Assembly: GCA_017451685.1 (NCBI GenBank)
Contig: JAFTNV010000023.1
Span: forward strand, 1-33,582
Origin: Alistipes sp.
GTDB lineage: Bacteria > Bacteroidota > Bacteroidia > Bacteroidales > Rikenellaceae
Length of the DNA stretch: 33,582 nucleotides
Reading direction: 5' to 3'
Part shown: positions 9,375-15,727 of the stretch, piece after piece
Position numbering within the stretch: the first letter of the stretch is position 1
Layout: every line of letters starts with the position of its first letter
Program-made: the position numbers and the translations under genes
The notes under the pieces: model-generated
What the model saw: the letters and a program-made list of their open reading frames with translations, nothing else
Told to the model about the DNA's origin: nothing
Database searches by the model: none

Positions 9375-9406
9375 CGTGAATGGCGGTTGTATGGCCGCCA
9401 CTCACG
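9375..9406 (+). promoter_or_regulatory. Intergenic hairpin inside the operon
   Basis: CGTGA (9375-9379) and TGGCGG (9381-9386) pair with CCGCCA (9395-9400) and TCACG (9402-9406). That gives 11 base pairs with one A/C mismatch and an eight-base loop. No T-run follows, only CTCTTTGC. It lies between the lipoprotein genes and the beta-barrel genes and may set mRNA processing or stability. Confidence 0.45.
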
Positions 9407-9417
9407 CTCTTTGCTGA

Positions 9418-10239
9418 ATGAAGAAATTATACATTGTAATCATAGCACTACTCTCGGTTGTGGGTGCTGTGGCGCAGGATGAGGGTGTCACGGCTACCAC
9501 CGACCAGGAGGTGACGACGGCTACACCGCTCACGCCCAACGAGGCGCGCAAGCAGCGCGGCTTCTCGGCCGACACCAACTTCGTGCCACGCGGACAGTGG
9601 ATATTTGGTGGCACGGCATCCTACTCTACGCACAGGAATACGGACTACAAATTCATTATCGTCGACAACATCAACTCCGAGGGCTATACCGTCAACGTAA
9701 GCCCCATGATAGCCTATGCCCCGTGGCGTAATATGGCTGTGGGTATACGCTTTGGCTATGGTCGCTCGCTCTTAGCGATGGATAGCGCTGCGTTGGCCTT
9801 CGGCGATGAGGAGTCGGGCATAAACATCGCGGTGGAGAACCTCCACCAGATAAAGCATAGCTACACGGGAACGCTCTTTTGGCGCCCCTACATCCCGCTG
9901 GGCCACAGCAATCGCTTCGCGATATTTGCAGAGGTGCAGCTCAATATGACGGGCGCGCAGTCGAAGCTCGTGATGGAGGATGGCATGGTGGATGAGTATC
10001 AGAACTATCGCGGAACATACTCCGAGTCGATAGGTGGCTCTATAGCCTTGCAGCCCGGTATCGTGGCCTTCGTGACGAACAACACGGCGCTGGAGCTCTC
10101 GATAGGTGTCTTTGGCATCGGCTACGAGCGCACGAAGAAGACGAAGAACCAGATTGAGACGGGCATCGTCAAGTCCAGCAATATGAATTTCAAGGTCAAC
10201 CTCCTGTCGATTGGCTTTGGTGTATCGTTCTACCTATAA
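9418..10239 (+). CDS. Outer-membrane beta-barrel protein
   Basis: A 273-residue protein with a classical signal peptide (cleavage near AVAQ-DE) and no lipobox cysteine. The mature part alternates hydrophobic and polar residues in strands such as VSPMIAYAPWRNMAVGIRFG, TGTLFWRPYIPLG and FAIFAEVQLNMTG. It ends in the strand LLSIGFGVSFYL with aromatic residues near the C-terminus, as in outer-membrane barrels. The size suggests about 8-12 strands. It is paralogous to the next gene: both share an AYAxRxN...VGxRFGY segment and an FxAxxEVQ-type strand. The stop lies 13 bp before that gene. Function is unknown; it could be a pore, anchor or export partner for the neighbouring lipoproteins. Confidence 0.7.
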   Translation: MKKLYIVIIALLSVVGAVAQDEGVTATTDQEVTTATPLTPNEARKQRGFSADTNFVPRGQWIFGGTASYSTHRNTDYKFIIVDNINSEGYTVNVSPMIAYAPWRNMAVGIRFGYGRSLLAMDSAALAFGDEESGINIAVENLHQIKHSYTGTLFWRPYIPLGHSNRFAIFAEVQLNMTGAQSKLVMEDGMVDEYQNYRGTYSESIGGSIALQPGIVAFVTNNTALELSIGVFGIGYERTKKTKNQIETGIVKSSNMNFKVNLLSIGFGVSFYL

Positions 10240-10252
10240 ACTGTAAGTCACA

Positions 10253-11095
10253 ATGAAGAGATTAATACTACTACTTTTGGCGGCACAGTTTATCACGCTT
10301 GCAGCATACGCCGAGAAGCCCACGACAGCACCCGCGCGCGATAGCGTCGCCATGGGGCAGGGTGCAACGAAGAAGGCACCGTTCCTGCCTACAAGCCGTC
10401 GTGTGGATAGAAACATCAACAAGAATAAGTTCGTCTTCAAGAACGAGTTTATGTGTGGCCTCGCCGCCTCGTACGGTACGCTTGATGCCTCGGATGCCGA
10501 CATCATGCTCATCCTCGACGACATAGACTTCGGTCTACGTCGCACACAGGTGATGCCCTACGTAGCCTATGCCTATAGGGACAACTGCTCTGTGGGCCTT
10601 CGCTTTGGCTACGAGTTCCTCAAGGGCGACCTCGGAAACATAGCCCTCGACTTAGGCTCGGCTGCCGACCTCGGCTTCTCGCTCTCGGATGTGGGTCTTA
10701 AGAGCGAGAACTTCGCATGGTCGCTCTTCCACCGCAACTATATAGGCCTTGACCGTCGTGGCATCGTGGGTGCCATCCTCGAGGCCGAGATACAGGTGAA
10801 GACTGGCACCTCGTCGTTCTACATGGGCTCGGGTGAGGATATAAACTACTCGCGCAATAAGAATTTTGCTGCACGACTCAATTTCAACCCGGGTATTGCC
10901 GTTTATGTCTTCCCGGAGGTGTGTGTCACCGTCACCGTGGGCATCGGTGGCTTTAAGTACAACCAGGTCCGCCAGCTCGATGCCTATGGCGTGGAGACGG
11001 GGCGTAGAGCACACTCGGCATTGAAGTTTAAGTTCAACATCGCCGACATACAGATAGGCGTTGTGGCGCACTTGTGGAATAAAAAGAAGAACTAA
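10253..11095 (+). CDS. Outer-membrane beta-barrel protein, paralogue
   Basis: A 280-residue exported protein (signal peptide ending near AAYA-EK). Strands like FMCGLAASYGTLDASDADI, VMPYVAYAYRDNCSVGLRFG and IVGAILEAEIQVKTG indicate a small outer-membrane barrel. It parallels the preceding protein along most of its length but diverges in the N-terminal 50 residues, which here are basic and polar (SRRVDRNINKNKF). The C-terminus carries extra WNKKKN residues after the last strand, unusual for a barrel that ends in an aromatic. Its TAA stop overlaps the ATG of the next gene by one base, so the two are probably translationally coupled. Two barrels side by side suggest a heteromeric or duplicated membrane component. 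Confidence 0.68.
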   Translation: MKRLILLLLAAQFITLAAYAEKPTTAPARDSVAMGQGATKKAPFLPTSRRVDRNINKNKFVFKNEFMCGLAASYGTLDASDADIMLILDDIDFGLRRTQVMPYVAYAYRDNCSVGLRFGYEFLKGDLGNIALDLGSAADLGFSLSDVGLKSENFAWSLFHRNYIGLDRRGIVGAILEAEIQVKTGTSSFYMGSGEDINYSRNKNFAARLNFNPGIAVYVFPEVCVTVTVGIGGFKYNQVRQLDAYGVETGRRAHSALKFKFNIADIQIGVVAHLWNKKKN

Positions 11096-12705
11096 TGATG
11101 AAAACGATGATTCATAACATACGGCGTGTGGCCGTTGTCGTGATGCTTGCTGTGGCTGCCATAGCGTGCATCAAGAACGATGTGCCCCTACCCGTTATCA
11201 AGCTCGACATCCTGAGCCTCACGGCTGAGGGTACCGTCGGCGAGGCTAAGATTGATGCTACGGCACATACCGTCGATATCGTCTTGGAGGAGACCACCGA
11301 CATACGCAACGTAAAGATCACGGAGGTGACTGTCACCGAGGGTGCGGAGATGGATGTCCTCTTCCCCGGCACCTTCGACCTACGCCACCCGCTATACGTG
11401 ATGCTCACGATGTATCAGGACTATGAGTGGACTATCGCTGCCGAGCAGACCATCGAGCGTTACTTCCGTGTGGAGGGTCAGATTGGCGAGTCGGTCATCG
11501 ACCCCGTAAACCACGTGGCTACGGCCTATGTGCCTATGGATGCCGACCTTAATGCTGTGACAATTACCGACATTAAGCTCGGCCCGAAGGATATATCTAC
11601 CTACTTCCCCGACCCAGCTACGCTGACGTCGTTCGACGGTACCGTGCGCCACGTTACGGTCACGTATCATGGCGATGTTGAGGAGATGTGGACGCTGTGC
11701 GTCGTGCCTACGGATGTGGAGGTGGCCTTCTCGTCTGTCGATGCGTGGGCGAAGCGTATATGGCTCTATGCTGATGGTCGTAGCGATACCGACCTCGGCT
11801 TCAAGTACCGCAAGGCGGGCGACGAGGAGTGGATTACGGTCAACGATGTCACGGTCAACGGAGGTAGCTTCTCGGCATGTGTCGAGGGCCTCGAGACTAT
11901 GACGTCGTACGAGGTCGTTGCCTTCTCGAACGATAACCTCACGGAGGTTGTCACCGTGACTACGGAGGATGCTTATACGCTGCCTAACGGAGGCTTCGAG
12001 GAGTGGTCTACGAATGAGGGCATCGTATGTCCCTACCTTACGGGTGCTCCCTTCTGGGGCTCGGGTAACGATGGCGCTGCCATGGCGAGCACCACGCTCA
12101 CGGAGCCTACGTCGGATGTGCGCCCCGGAAGTGCGGGAACGAAGGCAGCATCGTTGCAGTCGAAGAAGGCTGCGGTGATGGGCATCGGTAAGTTCGCTGC
12201 GGGTAACATCTTCCTTGGCGAGTTTGGTGGCTTGGTGGGCTTGGATGGCCTCGTTAACTTCGGTCGCCCCTCTACGGCACGCCCCGTGGCACTGCACGGA
12301 TGGGTTAAGTATAACTGTGGCACCATCGACGAGCTCGGTCGTGTGCCCTCGACACGCCCCGACCTTAAGAAGGGTGATAGCGACGAGGGACAGATACTCA
12401 TTGCTGTGGGTAACTGGACTGCCGAGGAGTATGGCGGTAGCGCCGACTGCCCCGTGGTGGTGAACACCAAGGATGAGAGCACCTACTTCGATAAGAATGG
12501 CAAGAATGTCATCGGCGTAGGCGAGATGATACTCGCAGAGTCTACCAATGGCTGGTTAGAGTTCACGCTGCCGTTGGATTACCGCTCTACGAGCGAGATT
12601 CCCACGCACATGATTATCATCTGCTCGGGCTCACGCTATGGCGACTACTTCACCGGCTCGACACATAGTCTGATGTTGGTGGACGACCTCGAACTCATCT
12701 ATTAA
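11095..12705 (+). CDS. PCMD domain lipoprotein
   Basis: A 536-residue lipoprotein (lipobox AIAC, C25, followed by IKNDVPLP, a common opening in this family). The N-terminal half has two related strand blocks: DATAHTVDIVLEETTDIRNV, with a YQDYEWTIAAEQTIERYF motif, and DPVNHVATAYVP. These are the Ig-like repeats typical of PCMD lipoproteins. Residues about 230-290 are Fn3-like. Residues 296-536 are the PCMD domain (LPNGGFEEWS, DVRPGSAG, KFAAGNIFLGEF, WVKYNCG, GDYFTGSTHSLMLVDDLEL). Unlike the other PCMD protein of the operon it has no DUF4493 part. The start overlaps the previous stop. Copy A of the palindromic repeat follows and probably terminates the operon. Confidence 0.8.
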   Translation: MMKTMIHNIRRVAVVVMLAVAAIACIKNDVPLPVIKLDILSLTAEGTVGEAKIDATAHTVDIVLEETTDIRNVKITEVTVTEGAEMDVLFPGTFDLRHPLYVMLTMYQDYEWTIAAEQTIERYFRVEGQIGESVIDPVNHVATAYVPMDADLNAVTITDIKLGPKDISTYFPDPATLTSFDGTVRHVTVTYHGDVEEMWTLCVVPTDVEVAFSSVDAWAKRIWLYADGRSDTDLGFKYRKAGDEEWITVNDVTVNGGSFSACVEGLETMTSYEVVAFSNDNLTEVVTVTTEDAYTLPNGGFEEWSTNEGIVCPYLTGAPFWGSGNDGAAMASTTLTEPTSDVRPGSAGTKAASLQSKKAAVMGIGKFAAGNIFLGEFGGLVGLDGLVNFGRPSTARPVALHGWVKYNCGTIDELGRVPSTRPDLKKGDSDEGQILIAVGNWTAEEYGGSADCPVVVNTKDESTYFDKNGKNVIGVGEMILAESTNGWLEFTLPLDYRSTSEIPTHMIIICSGSRYGDYFTGSTHSLMLVDDLELIY

Positions 12706-12736
12706 TTTAGCGTGATAAGCAATTTAGCGTGATAAG
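12704..12736 (+). repeat. 17-bp tandem duplication just after a stop codon
   Basis: AATTTAGCGTGATAAG occurs at 12704-12719 and again at 12721-12736, one base apart, overlapping the TAA stop of the PCMD gene. The second copy runs directly into palindromic repeat copy A. Copy C is preceded by the related GTGATAATGG. It may be a slippage product or a trace of how the repeat arrived. Confidence 0.7.
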
Positions 12737-12835
12737 GCAGCATCTACTGCCGCTAACAAAAAGTGCCGTCAATGGGCTGTACGTTTAAGTACTATCCCAT
12801 CGACGGCATTTTTGCCGAGCGTTGTATCTACTGCC
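12736..12835 (+). repeat. Palindromic dispersed repeat, copy A (probable bidirectional terminator)
   Basis: The core stem pairs 12764-12776 with 12796-12808, with a single A/C mismatch at 12771/12801. It is extended by AAAA (12759-12762) against TTTT (12810-12813) and capped by GTAC (12779-12782)/GTAC (12789-12792). The arms outside the stem, ATCTACTGCCGCTAAC on the left and GCCGAGCGTTGTATCT on the right, recur in the other copies. T-runs on both sides would allow termination in both directions. It follows the seven-gene operon. Confidence 0.8.
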
Positions 12836-12915
12836 TTCTGACGCTAATTTGGATTCTTGAGATAAAACATCATAGACGGCCGAGACCTCGTTGTTATCCC
12901 TGCCAAATTAATAAT

Positions 12916-12943
12916 TACTCACTACTCACTACTCATTACTCAT
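12916..12943 (+). repeat. Four tandem 7-bp repeats upstream of the HAD gene
   Basis: TACTCAC, TACTCAC, TACTCAT, TACTCAT occupy 12916-12943, ending 10 bases before the -7 promoter element. They occupy the place where the -33 element would be expected. Confidence 0.8.
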
Positions 12944-12953
12944 TGTTTTGTGC

Positions 12954-12961
12954 TATCTTTG
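12954..12961 (+). promoter_or_regulatory. -7 promoter element of the HAD gene
   Basis: TATCTTTG matches TAnnTTTG, but no TTG lies 19-21 bases upstream because the tandem 7-mers are there. The predicted start of transcription (about five bases after the element) coincides with the ATG at 12966, so the mRNA may have almost no leader. Confidence 0.55.
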
Positions 12962-12965
12962 TCGT

Positions 12966-13625
12966 ATGAAACCACGATTGATAATCTTCGACTTCGACGG
13001 CACGCTCTGCGATACGCGCCAGAATATCATCAAGGCATTCCGTGCGACGATGGATGCCCTCGGCCTGCCGTTAAGGAGCGAGGCGGCATGTGGCGCAACC
13101 ATAGGCCTCACGCTTAGGGACGGCTTCGCGGAGCTATACCCCGCGCTCAGCGATGCCGAAGTGGAGCATGCTGTCGCCACCTATCGCCGCATCTTTGCCG
13201 AGCACCGCGAGGAGTATATGCCCGCGCTGTTTGCGGGTGTTAGTGATGTGCTCGACAAGCTGCATAGCGATGGCTATACGCTTGCTATCGCTACCTCGCG
13301 CCTCACGGACTCGCTCATGCTCTTTATGCGCGAGCATAATATCGACTGCTACTTCACCTACGTCGTGGGCTCGGATAGTGTAGAGCACCATAAACCAGCG
13401 CCCGACCCCGCGAATAAGATTCTCGCGACGCTTGGTTTTAAGCCCTCTGAGGCCATTGTTGTTGGCGATATGCCGGTAGATGTGCTTATGGCTCATAACG
13501 CGGATATCAAGGCCGTGGGCGTAACATACGGCAATGCCACGCGCGCGGAGCTTATCGCTGCCGATGCCGACTACATCATTGACGACATCCGCGAGCTACT
13601 GCCCATTGTCGGGACTTTTTGTTAG
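12966..13625 (+). CDS. HAD-superfamily phosphatase, phosphoglycolate phosphatase-like
   Basis: A 219-residue cytoplasmic hydrolase of the haloacid dehalogenase superfamily, with the cap type of the beta-phosphoglucomutase / phosphoglycolate phosphatase group. Motif I is FDFDGTLCD (nucleophile D9, general acid D11), motif II is AIATSR (T110), the motif III lysine is K143 in HHKPAPDP, and motif IV is VVGDMPVDV (D168, D172). All catalytic residues are present. The start at 12966 is preferred over the upstream in-frame TTG at 12948 because the promoter lies between them. The last seven codons (P213-C219) and the stop are encoded by half copy D of the palindromic repeat, so the natural C-terminus may have been altered. 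The substrate is unknown. Confidence 0.85.
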   Translation: MKPRLIIFDFDGTLCDTRQNIIKAFRATMDALGLPLRSEAACGATIGLTLRDGFAELYPALSDAEVEHAVATYRRIFAEHREEYMPALFAGVSDVLDKLHSDGYTLAIATSRLTDSLMLFMREHNIDCYFTYVVGSDSVEHHKPAPDPANKILATLGFKPSEAIVVGDMPVDVLMAHNADIKAVGVTYGNATRAELIAADADYIIDDIRELLPIVGTFC

Positions 13626-13643
13626 GGGCAGTAGATGTTTGCC
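13602..13643 (-). repeat. Palindromic repeat half copy D, overlapping the HAD gene end
   Basis: These 42 bases match 13766-13807 of copy B at 40 of 42 positions. They correspond to one stem strand plus the outer arm; the other half is missing. The HAD stop codon (13623-13625) lies inside it. Orientation is the same as copy B. Confidence 0.85.
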
Positions 13644-13693
13644 AGATTCGCGAAACGAGCAATGGCTGTAATTTATTGTTAGAGTGGTACGAG

Positions 13694-13821
13694 GTTTCGC
13701 AAAATAAGGTTGCAGATACAACACTCGGCAAAAATCCCGACGATGGGTAGTACTTGAGCGTACAACCCATTGTCGGGATTTTTTGTTAGGGGCAGTAGAT
13801 GTCTGCCTTATTTTGCGAAAC
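13694..13821. repeat. 16-bp inverted repeat flanking copy B, one arm being a gene end
   Basis: GTTTCGCAAAATAAGG at 13694-13709 is an exact inverted copy of 13806-13821. The right arm is the last codons and the stop of the GGGtGRT gene. A degenerate third version (CGCGAAAC) follows half copy D near 13650. Confidence 0.85.
13711..13807 (-). repeat. Palindromic dispersed repeat, copy B (probable bidirectional terminator)
   Basis: Read on the minus strand, the order is ATCTACTGCCCCTAAC, AAAAAATCCCGAC, AATGGG, GTACGCTCAAGTAC, CCCATC, GTCGGGATTTTT, then GCCGAGTGTTGTATCTGC. The stem differs from copy A in sequence but stays paired, with the same A/C mismatch kept. It sits between the convergent HAD and GGGtGRT genes, where a two-way terminator is expected. 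Confidence 0.85.
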
Positions 13822-14809
13822 TCTGCTGGATAGCTACCGCAATAGCCACAGTCGCGCCCACCATAGGGTTGTTACCCATACCGAGGAAGCCCATCATCTC
13901 CACGTGTGCGGGAACTGACGATGAACCAGCGAACTGTGCGTCAGAGTGCATACGACCCATAGTGTCGGTCATACCGTATGATGCGGGGCCGGCAGCCATG
14001 TTGTCGGGGTGCAACGTACGGCCGGTACCACCACCCGAGGCTACCGAGAAGTACTTCTTGCCTGCCAACGTGCGCTCCTTCTTATACGTACCTGCTACGG
14101 GGTGCTGGAAGCGTGTGGGGTTTGTCGAGTTACCGGTGATAGATACATCAACATCCTCCTTCCACATGATAGCCACGCCCTCGCGTACATCGTCGGCGCC
14201 ATAGCAGCGTACCTTCGAGCGAAGACCGTCAGAGTAAGAGATGGTCTCTACCTCCTTAACCTCACCCGTGTAGTAGTCGAACTCGGTGCGTACGTATGTG
14301 AAGCCGTTGATGCGCGAGATAATCTTCGCAGCATCCTTGCCAAGGCCGTTGAGAATCACGCGCAAGGGGTTCTTACGCACGCGGTTAGCCATCTCGGCAA
14401 TCTTAATAGCGCCCTCAGCCGCAGCGAATGACTCGTGGCCGGCGAGGAAGGCGAAGCACTGTGTCTCCTCGCGGAGAAGGCGTGCTGCGAGGTTACCATG
14501 GCCGATACCTACCTTGCGGTCCTCGGCAACAGAGCCGTTGATGCAGAAGGCCTGAAGACCCTCACCGATAGCCTCGGCAGCATCAGCAGCATTCTTGCAA
14601 CCCTTCTTGATAGCGATAGCAGCACCTACGACGTAGGCCCACTTAGCGTTCTCGAAGCAGATGGGCTGAGTCTCCTCGCACATCTTATAGGGGTCGATGC
14701 CCTTCTCGTCGCAGATGGCCTTAGCCTCCTCGACTGACTTAATACCATATTGTGCAAGCACAGCGTTGATCTTATCGATTCTGCGCTCGTAGCTCTCAAA
14801 TAATGCCAT
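13808..14809 (-). CDS. GGGtGRT family protein
   Basis: A 333-residue protein without signal peptide, recognised as the GGGtGRT protein family by SVASGGGTGRTLHPDN (GGGTGRT at residues 259-265) and the small-residue C-terminus GMGNNPMVGATVAIAVAI. Cysteines are concentrated in the N-terminal 100 residues (AKAICDE, YKMCEETQPICFE, LQAFCING), plus later ones in QCFAF and RCYGADD. The family is found in anaerobes and has, to my knowledge, no established function. The glycine-rich motif suggests nucleotide or phosphate binding, which is inference. The gene has AGGAAA a few bases before its ATG and lies 45 bp after a NifU-like gene on the same strand, its usual partner. The operon runs toward repeat copy B. 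Confidence 0.8.
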   Translation of the reverse strand: MALFESYERRIDKINAVLAQYGIKSVEEAKAICDEKGIDPYKMCEETQPICFENAKWAYVVGAAIAIKKGCKNAADAAEAIGEGLQAFCINGSVAEDRKVGIGHGNLAARLLREETQCFAFLAGHESFAAAEGAIKIAEMANRVRKNPLRVILNGLGKDAAKIISRINGFTYVRTEFDYYTGEVKEVETISYSDGLRSKVRCYGADDVREGVAIMWKEDVDVSITGNSTNPTRFQHPVAGTYKKERTLAGKKYFSVASGGGTGRTLHPDNMAAGPASYGMTDTMGRMHSDAQFAGSSSVPAHVEMMGFLGMGNNPMVGATVAIAVAIQQSFAK

Positions 14810-14854
14810 AATTTTCCTAAAATTTAATGGTTAATACTCTATGAACGCCCTCGG

Positions 14855-15547
14855 TTACTCGTGACGAGGATCGATATACTTAACGGCATCCTTGAAGCGG
14901 CCGTATGAGCCCTTAGCCTTCTCCAATGCCTCTGCGGGCTCGATGCCCTTCTTGATGAAGTCCATCATCTTGCCGAGGTGCACGAACTCGTAGCCTATAA
15001 CCTCGTCGTTAGCATCGAGAGCCATGCGTGTGCAGTAACCCTCGGCCATCTCGAGGTAGCGCGTACCCTTGGCGTTGGTGCCGAACATTGTACCTACCTG
15101 TGAGCGGAGACCCTTGCCAAGATCCTCGAGCGATGCGCCGATAACAAGGCCACCCTCCGAGAAGGCTGACTGTGTACGGCCGTAGACAATCTGCTTGAAC
15201 AACTCGCGCATGGCGGTGTTGATAGCGTCGCATACGAGGTCGGTGTTGAGAGCCTCGAGGATGGTCTTGCCGGGGAGAATCTCCGAAGCCATCGCTGCCG
15301 AGTGTGTCATACCCGAGCAACCGATAGTCTCTACCAATGCCTCCTCGATGATACCGTCCTTAACATTGAGCGTAAGCTTACATGCGCCCTGCTGGGGAGC
15401 ACACCAGCCAATGCCGTGGGTAAGACCCGAGATATCCTTAATCTCCTTTGCGCGTACCCATTTGCCCTCCTCGGGGATAGGTGCAGACTCGTGGTTAGCA
15501 CCCTTCTTCACGCAGCACATCTGCTGCACTTCGTGTGAGTAAATCAT
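14855..15547 (-). CDS. NifU-like iron-sulfur cluster scaffold protein
   Basis: A 230-residue cytoplasmic protein. Residues about 43-120 match the NifU/IscU N-terminal scaffold fold: GIGWCAPQQGACKLTLNVKD, then IEEALVETIGCSGMTHSAA, then LPGKTILEAL and VCDAINTAM. The three cluster-ligand cysteine positions of IscU are plausibly C49 or C56, C77 and C106. Two extra cysteines (C11, C12) sit at the N-terminus. The IscU-type LPPVK chaperone motif is absent. The C-terminal 100 residues are not part of the classic fold. It is the first gene of a two-gene operon with the GGGtGRT protein. Together they probably assemble or transfer an Fe-S cluster for an unidentified target. No cysteine desulfurase gene is present in the window. 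Confidence 0.8.
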   Translation of the reverse strand: MIYSHEVQQMCCVKKGANHESAPIPEEGKWVRAKEIKDISGLTHGIGWCAPQQGACKLTLNVKDGIIEEALVETIGCSGMTHSAAMASEILPGKTILEALNTDLVCDAINTAMRELFKQIVYGRTQSAFSEGGLVIGASLEDLGKGLRSQVGTMFGTNAKGTRYLEMAEGYCTRMALDANDEVIGYEFVHLGKMMDFIKKGIEPAEALEKAKGSYGRFKDAVKYIDPRHE

Positions 15548-15610
15548 AGTCTTTGTTACTTTTTAGTTATTGTGTATTAGTCTTATTTTTGCCTTTAGCA
15601 CAAATCGTGA

Positions 15611-15641
15611 CAAAGGTACGAAACTAATTCGGATTTAGCAA
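15611..15641 (-). promoter_or_regulatory. Promoter of the NifU-like/GGGtGRT operon
   Basis: On the minus strand, TTG (15639-15641) is followed after exactly 20 bases by TACCTTTG (15611-15618), a full consensus match. The start is predicted near 15606, giving a leader of about 60 nt. Confidence 0.8.
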
Positions 15642-15647
15642 ATTTTT

Positions 15648-15702
15648 CAAAAAATTAAAAAACAAGCAGAGGGCAACCGATGATGTGTCCGGTTGCCCTC
15701 TG
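15648..15702 (-). terminator. Intrinsic terminator of the Oar-like receptor gene
   Basis: CAGAGGGCAACCG (15667-15679) and CGGTTGCCCTCTG (15690-15702) form a perfect 13-bp stem with a ten-base loop. On the minus strand it is followed by GCTTGTTTTTTAATTTTTT. It lies 25 bp after the receptor stop and just upstream of the NifU-like promoter. Confidence 0.92.
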
Positions 15703-15727
15703 TGTACGTTGCCGCGTTTGTTGCCAA

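Noticed and set aside
12763-12969. A 68-residue open frame beginning MPSMGCTFKYYP and a similar 64-residue frame at 13576-13770 (minus) beginning MGCTLKYYP.
   Set aside because: The similarity comes only from the shared repeat. The frames diverge after about nine residues because copy A has one extra base, and copy C gives another sequence. Structure, not coding, is conserved.
12736-13807. Integron attC-like sites, because the palindromic repeats contain GCTAAC and GTTAGGGG near their ends.
   Set aside because: The ends do not fit RYYYAAC/GTTRRRY on both sides, no integron integrase is present, and the copies lie after ordinary genes in different orientations.
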